A stretch of DNA of 18,642 nucleotides from an uncultured Chlamydiaceae bacterium (GTDB lineage Bacteria > Chlamydiota > Chlamydiia > Chlamydiales > Parachlamydiaceae). Each line of letters begins with the position of its first letter. The first letter of the stretch is position 1. The position numbers and the translations under genes are program-made. Below the pieces are notes generated by a model, which had not been told where the DNA came from, made no database searches, and worked only from the letters and a program-made list of their open reading frames with translations. Positions 15,121 through 18,642 of the stretch are shown here, piece by piece. The stretch is from NCBI GenBank assembly GCA_945957185.1, contig CAMFKA010000011.1:1-18642 (forward strand), in the 5' to 3' direction.

Positions 15121-16611
15121 TTAACGCCCTTCGTCGAGATCCCAATTGTCATGTTCATATTCAGGCATATCGTCAAGATCGCCTTCGTCGAACTTCCCAT
15201 CGAACTCGTCGTCATCAGAAGAAGGTTCCCCTTCCTCTCCCCAACCATTTTTGGCCATGTCTAGCACGTCAGGGCGATGTTTTTGATTGTCACGCTTCGT
15301 TGGGTCTTTTCCTTTTAAGTGGAAGACGATAGGGACTCCTGTAAATCCATAAGTATCGCGGAACTGGTTGTAAAGGTACTTTTTGTAGCTGTCGACCATC
15401 AATTGCGGGTTGTTGACAAAGAAGACGAAGACAGGAGGGTGGACATCCACTTGAGCCATGTAGTAAATGCGTAAACGCTTTCCTTGCTCCATTGGAGGGT
15501 GGTTTCTTTGAAGCGCGCCTGCAACAAACTTGTTGAGTTGGTGAGTCGGGATCCGCTTTTTGGAGTCTTCGTAAACAGATTTGATGATTGGGAAAATCTT
15601 TTCGATATTTCTTCCCGTTTTTGCCGAAATAAACAACTTAGGGCAATGTTTCAGGAAGGGGACTTCCTCTTCAATACCCTGAAGGCAGTGCTCCATACGG
15701 AACCCTTCGTTGAGGTCCCATTTATTGAATAGAAGGATACAACCCCGTCCGGATGCTTCGATGTCGTTCGCAATTTTCTTTTCTTGCGTCGTCATCCCTT
15801 GCATAGAATCGAGCATCAGTAAGCAGATGTCGGCTCGCTCAATCGCACGTTCCGTACGAATAGCTGCGAATTTGTCTACCACTTCATGTTCCGCTTTCTT
15901 TCTTCTCACTCCCGCAGTGTCGATCAAAATAAATTTTTGACCTTCGTGCTCGAAAGGAATGTCGATGCTGTCGCGTGTGGTGCCGGCGATAGGGCTGACA
16001 ATGCAGCGCTCTTCGTCGAGGAGGTAATTGACAAGTGAGGATTTCCCTACGTTAGGTCTTCCGACGATCGAAATTTTGATCGATTCATCTTCGAGATATT
16101 CGGCAGGTTTATCACGGAATGAAGCGAGAGCTTCCTCTAAAAGCTCAGCAATATGCAGTCCTTGAATTGCAGAAACGCCAACAATTTTTTTGATTCCGAG
16201 GGAGTAGTACTCGTAAATTTGATTTTGATTTTCGAGGTTGTCGATTTTGTTGACTGCCAGACAAACCGGTTTTTTGGTTCGCAACAGAATAGAGGCGACT
16301 TCTTTGTCCAAGTCTGTGATCCCGACTCGAGAGTCGACTACCATAATCAGCGTGTCGGCTTCTTCGATTGCGATTTCGGCTTGCCGCTTGATCTCTTCGT
16401 TAAAGTCTGCTTTCGAGCGAGAATTGATCCCTCCCGTGTCGATCACTTCGAAGGGAAAGCCAAAAAGATCGGTGACAGCGTAAAGGCGGTCGCGAGTAAT
16501 CCCTTCCGCCTCATCGACGATAGCGATTCTTTTTTTGACAATTCTGTTGAATAGCGCGGACTTCCCTACGTTTGGACGTCCGACAATGGCGAGTTTTGTT
16601 AATTTTTGCAT
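15121..16611 (-). CDS. der: Ribosome-assembly GTPase Der (EngA)
   Basis: Essential cytoplasmic GTPase that acts in assembly of the 50S ribosomal subunit. Two GTPase domains in tandem are diagnostic. Domain 1: P-loop GRPNVGKS (11-18), TRD switch I (39-41), DTGG (58-61), NKID (121-124). Domain 2: GRPNVGKS (184-191), TTRD (211-214), DTAG (231-234), NKWD (296-299) and SAK (329-331). A KH-like RNA-binding domain follows (about 355-440). The protein is 496 residues long because of a tail of about 40 residues (457-496) that is very rich in Asp and Glu, absent from short Der proteins such as that of Bacillus. All nucleotide-binding motifs are intact. The start at 16611 has only a weak ribosome site, but the reading begins right before the P-loop strand as in the family. 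It is divergent from the SulP gene and has its own promoter. Confidence 0.97.
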   Translation of the reverse strand: MQKLTKLAIVGRPNVGKSALFNRIVKKRIAIVDEAEGITRDRLYAVTDLFGFPFEVIDTGGINSRSKADFNEEIKRQAEIAIEEADTLIMVVDSRVGITDLDKEVASILLRTKKPVCLAVNKIDNLENQNQIYEYYSLGIKKIVGVSAIQGLHIAELLEEALASFRDKPAEYLEDESIKISIVGRPNVGKSSLVNYLLDEERCIVSPIAGTTRDSIDIPFEHEGQKFILIDTAGVRRKKAEHEVVDKFAAIRTERAIERADICLLMLDSMQGMTTQEKKIANDIEASGRGCILLFNKWDLNEGFRMEHCLQGIEEEVPFLKHCPKLFISAKTGRNIEKIFPIIKSVYEDSKKRIPTHQLNKFVAGALQRNHPPMEQGKRLRIYYMAQVDVHPPVFVFFVNNPQLMVDSYKKYLYNQFRDTYGFTGVPIVFHLKGKDPTKRDNQKHRPDVLDMAKNGWGEEGEPSSDDDEFDGKFDEGDLDDMPEYEHDNWDLDEGR

Positions 16612-16651
16612 CGTTTAATCTTTAAGAAATAGCTTGCATTAGAATTCAATA

Positions 16652-16680
16652 ACTATAACAATATAGTCATTTCTTGTCAT
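16652..16680 (-). promoter_or_regulatory. Promoter of der
   Basis: On the minus strand ATGACA (16680-16675) and TATAGT (16657-16652) are 17 bp apart, about 40 bp upstream of the der ATG. Each differs from consensus at one position. I see no equally good promoter for the divergent SulP gene in the same 100-bp spacer. Confidence 0.55.
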
Positions 16681-16711
16681 TGATTTTCAGTAACCTGGAG
16701 AAGTTTGTTCG

Positions 16712-18586
16712 ATGGGCCTCAATTATCAATTTGATAAATTATCTCTGTTAGCCTGTAAACGTGATCTGGAGGGGGTTACCCTCTCTTCGCTGCGTCAAGA
16801 CTTGATTTCAGGGATGTCCGTTGCTCTCTTAACACTGCCACAAGCCATGGCGTACTCCATGCTCGCGGGACTTCCGCTCTACTGTGGACTCGTGGCTTCG
16901 ATTTTTTCTGCTATCGTCACCTCGCTATTTTGCTCCTCCCGCCACCTTATTGTAGGACCTAGCAACGCCATCGCTATTTTAATGCAGTACGGCACTTCCG
17001 AAATTTTGTTTACCTACTATCGCCACTTGACGGGTCTGGAGAGGGAAATTGTCTCGGTTCAAATTTTGACGCAACTGACGCTATTCATTGGTCTTATCCA
17101 ACTTGTCGTCGCACTCTGTAAATGGGGGCGCCTCATCCAATTTGTCAGCCACTCCGTTGTGGTCGGTTACCTAGCAGGAACGGCAATCGCTGTTGTGATC
17201 AATCAACTCTACGGTGCTTTTGGAATCACACGTTCTCCGGATGTGCAATCGTTATATGAACGGGGAGCCTACTTTATTTCTCACTTGAGCTCTATCCATA
17301 TTCCTACTGCTGTTGTAGGGGTGTCGTCGCTTGGATTGTTGATTTTGCTGCGAAAAATTAATCCTCGTATCCCCGGCGCTTTAATCACTTTTACGATTAT
17401 GGGGGGGCTCGTTTATCTTTTCAACGTGTCCGCGACCTCTGCTCCGGGTTTTGTTGCCGAAGCCGAAGATTTTGAAAAAATTCAAAAAATCATGCTGGTA
17501 GGGGATTTTGACGCTTCATTTGAAATTATCCCTCACTTCGCATTGCCCTATTTCGATACGGGAATTATCAACCAAGTGATCACTGTTGCTTTTGCTGTGG
17601 CTCTTCTGAGCGTGATGGAAACGATTTCCGTCGCTAAATCAACAGCTGCAAATTCGGGTCAAAGGCTATCCGTGAACCAAGATATCTTGGGTTTGAGCTT
17701 AGGGAACATCCTCTCGGCCTTTATCAGCGGTGTTCCTATTGCCGGTAGCTCTTCTAGGACGGCATTGAATTTTAGTAACGGCGCACAGTCAAGATTTGCA
17801 GGAGTTTTTGGAGGCGTATTCGCTGCTGCAATTCTTTATGGTTGCGGCTCTTTAGTGCAATTGGTTCCTATCGCCTCTCTGTCAGCACTACTGCTGTTTA
17901 CATCGGTCTATATCGTCAATTCCAAGCAGTTTCTAGTGTGCCATAAAGCAACTTTTGCTGATAAATTTGCATTGTGGGCCACACTGTTGGCGTGCTTGTT
18001 TTTTAATTTGGATACAGCCTTTTATATCGGTATTTTCTTTTCGATTTTCTCTTATTTAAATAAAGCAGCGATACCTCTATTAAGCGAGTACGAAGTGGAT
18101 GAAGAGGGTGTGCTCCATCAAGTGAGCGATCAGAAAGATGCGCAAGAGCTTAGGCCTATTCGCGTGATAAAAGTGGAAGGAGAGTTGTTCTTTGGGGCTG
18201 CTGATTTGTTTCAAAGTACACTCAAAGCTTTTGCTGAAGACGATACCTATACCAAAGTGATTATTTTACAGCTCAAAAATGCACGCGATATCGACGGAAC
18301 GGCATGCTTGGCGTTGCAACAGTTGTATGAATATCTGAAAGGGTCGGGACGGCATCTGATCGCTTGCGGAATCACACACCACGTTTGGGAAGTATTAAGC
18401 GATTCCGGTCTTGTCGAACAGTTCGGAAAAGAAAATTTGATTATCTTTGATGAGAGACATCCCCACTACTTCATGGTGAAAGCGTTATCGCGAGCGAGAG
18501 AGCTTGTGAAACTAAGCAACGAGCCGATTGTGGAAGAGATAGTGCCGTCAGCTGAGGCGCAGCCGGTCCTCGCAACAGAACAATAA
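16712..18586 (+). CDS. SulP-family anion transporter with STAS domain
   Basis: Inner-membrane transporter of the SulP/SLC26 family, which moves sulfate, bicarbonate, dicarboxylates or other anions. The 624-residue length is usual. The membrane domain (about 25-460) begins with the family signature L-P-Q-A-M-A-Y-S-x-L-A-G (42-53) followed by P-L-Y-C-G-L, and V-G-P-S-N-A (81-86) in place of the commoner VGP(D/T)A. A cytoplasmic STAS domain follows (about 480-600), with the characteristic loop D-I-D-G-T-A near 526 at the position of the phosphorylatable Ser/Thr in anti-sigma antagonists. The substrate cannot be read from the sequence; sulfate is only the historical default. GGAG (16697-16700) is 11 nt before the ATG, a long but acceptable spacing. 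It is divergent from der. A tandem repeat starts directly after the stop codon. Confidence 0.93.
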   Translation: MGLNYQFDKLSLLACKRDLEGVTLSSLRQDLISGMSVALLTLPQAMAYSMLAGLPLYCGLVASIFSAIVTSLFCSSRHLIVGPSNAIAILMQYGTSEILFTYYRHLTGLEREIVSVQILTQLTLFIGLIQLVVALCKWGRLIQFVSHSVVVGYLAGTAIAVVINQLYGAFGITRSPDVQSLYERGAYFISHLSSIHIPTAVVGVSSLGLLILLRKINPRIPGALITFTIMGGLVYLFNVSATSAPGFVAEAEDFEKIQKIMLVGDFDASFEIIPHFALPYFDTGIINQVITVAFAVALLSVMETISVAKSTAANSGQRLSVNQDILGLSLGNILSAFISGVPIAGSSSRTALNFSNGAQSRFAGVFGGVFAAAILYGCGSLVQLVPIASLSALLLFTSVYIVNSKQFLVCHKATFADKFALWATLLACLFFNLDTAFYIGIFFSIFSYLNKAAIPLLSEYEVDEEGVLHQVSDQKDAQELRPIRVIKVEGELFFGAADLFQSTLKAFAEDDTYTKVIILQLKNARDIDGTACLALQQLYEYLKGSGRHLIACGITHHVWEVLSDSGLVEQFGKENLIIFDERHPHYFMVKALSRARELVKLSNEPIVEEIVPSAEAQPVLATEQ

Positions 18587-18642
18587 AACGATGTAACGAT
18601 GTAACGATGTAACGATGTAACGATGTAACGATGTAACGATGT
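18587..18642 (+). repeat. 8-bp tandem repeat, seven copies, cut by the window edge
   Basis: The unit AACGATGT is repeated seven times without any mismatch from the base after the SulP stop codon to the last base of the window, so the real array is longer or ends there. Each junction reads ATGTAA, a start codon immediately followed by a stop. It lies outside the coding sequence and so cannot change the SulP product, but it is a candidate variable-number repeat. Confidence 0.95.

Noticed and set aside
16612..16711. A promoter for the SulP gene in the shared 100-bp spacer
   Set aside because: TTGCAT (16634-16639) and several TATA-like hexamers occur, but none has a proper spacing of 16-18 bp with a fair -35/-10 pair on the plus strand.

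Overview
The window looks like chromosomal DNA of a chlamydia, most likely an environmental (Parachlamydiales-type) lineage rather than a Chlamydiaceae pathogen. The best evidence is the 1886-residue UvrA, two complete UvrA proteins fused head to tail, an arrangement typical of Chlamydiota. A large protein with a late two-segment hydrophobic lobe, as in inclusion-membrane (Inc) proteins, and a Fic-like candidate effector also fit an obligate intracellular bacterium. The species cannot be named from the sequence alone.

Layout. Positions 1-1215 are AT-rich and hold two short plus-strand genes of unknown function (95-643 and 775-1155), each with its own ribosome binding site and a hairpin terminator; the first has a textbook sigma70 promoter. 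From 2910 back to 1216 on the minus strand is a 564-residue protein that I read as carrying a divergent Fic fold, with the catalytic pattern H-x-F-x-D-x-N-x-R. Upstream of it, 6537-2971 on the minus strand, is an 1188-residue alpha-helical protein with a Pro/Ser-rich N-terminal part and a paired hydrophobic segment near residues 938-985. The two are 60 bp apart with a hairpin between them and may be an effector or inclusion-associated pair (inference).

Positions 6538-6942 are a repeat-rich spacer, with an inverted-repeat element (6698-6883) and a G-rich hexamer array (6892-6918). Then comes the dual uvrA (12603-6943, minus) and a second intergenic element of another kind: a 163-bp near-palindrome (12628-12790) next to the uvrA start. 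A secreted acidic protein with three internal repeats follows (12913-13635, plus) and ends at a strong terminator shared with a convergent ProP-like MFS transporter (14925-13681, minus). A shorter relative of the 6.7-kb element, in opposite orientation, lies at 14992-15101, just 3' of the ribosome-assembly GTPase gene der (16611-15121, minus). A SulP anion transporter with a STAS domain runs divergently (16712-18586, plus). The window ends in seven copies of an 8-bp tandem repeat.

Working together. There is no single large operon. DNA repair (uvrA), ribosome biogenesis (der) and two transporters are housekeeping or nutrient-uptake genes. They are interspersed with lineage-specific genes and two families of palindromic repeats that occupy intergenic space. 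No tRNA, rRNA, CRISPR array or intact insertion sequence was seen.
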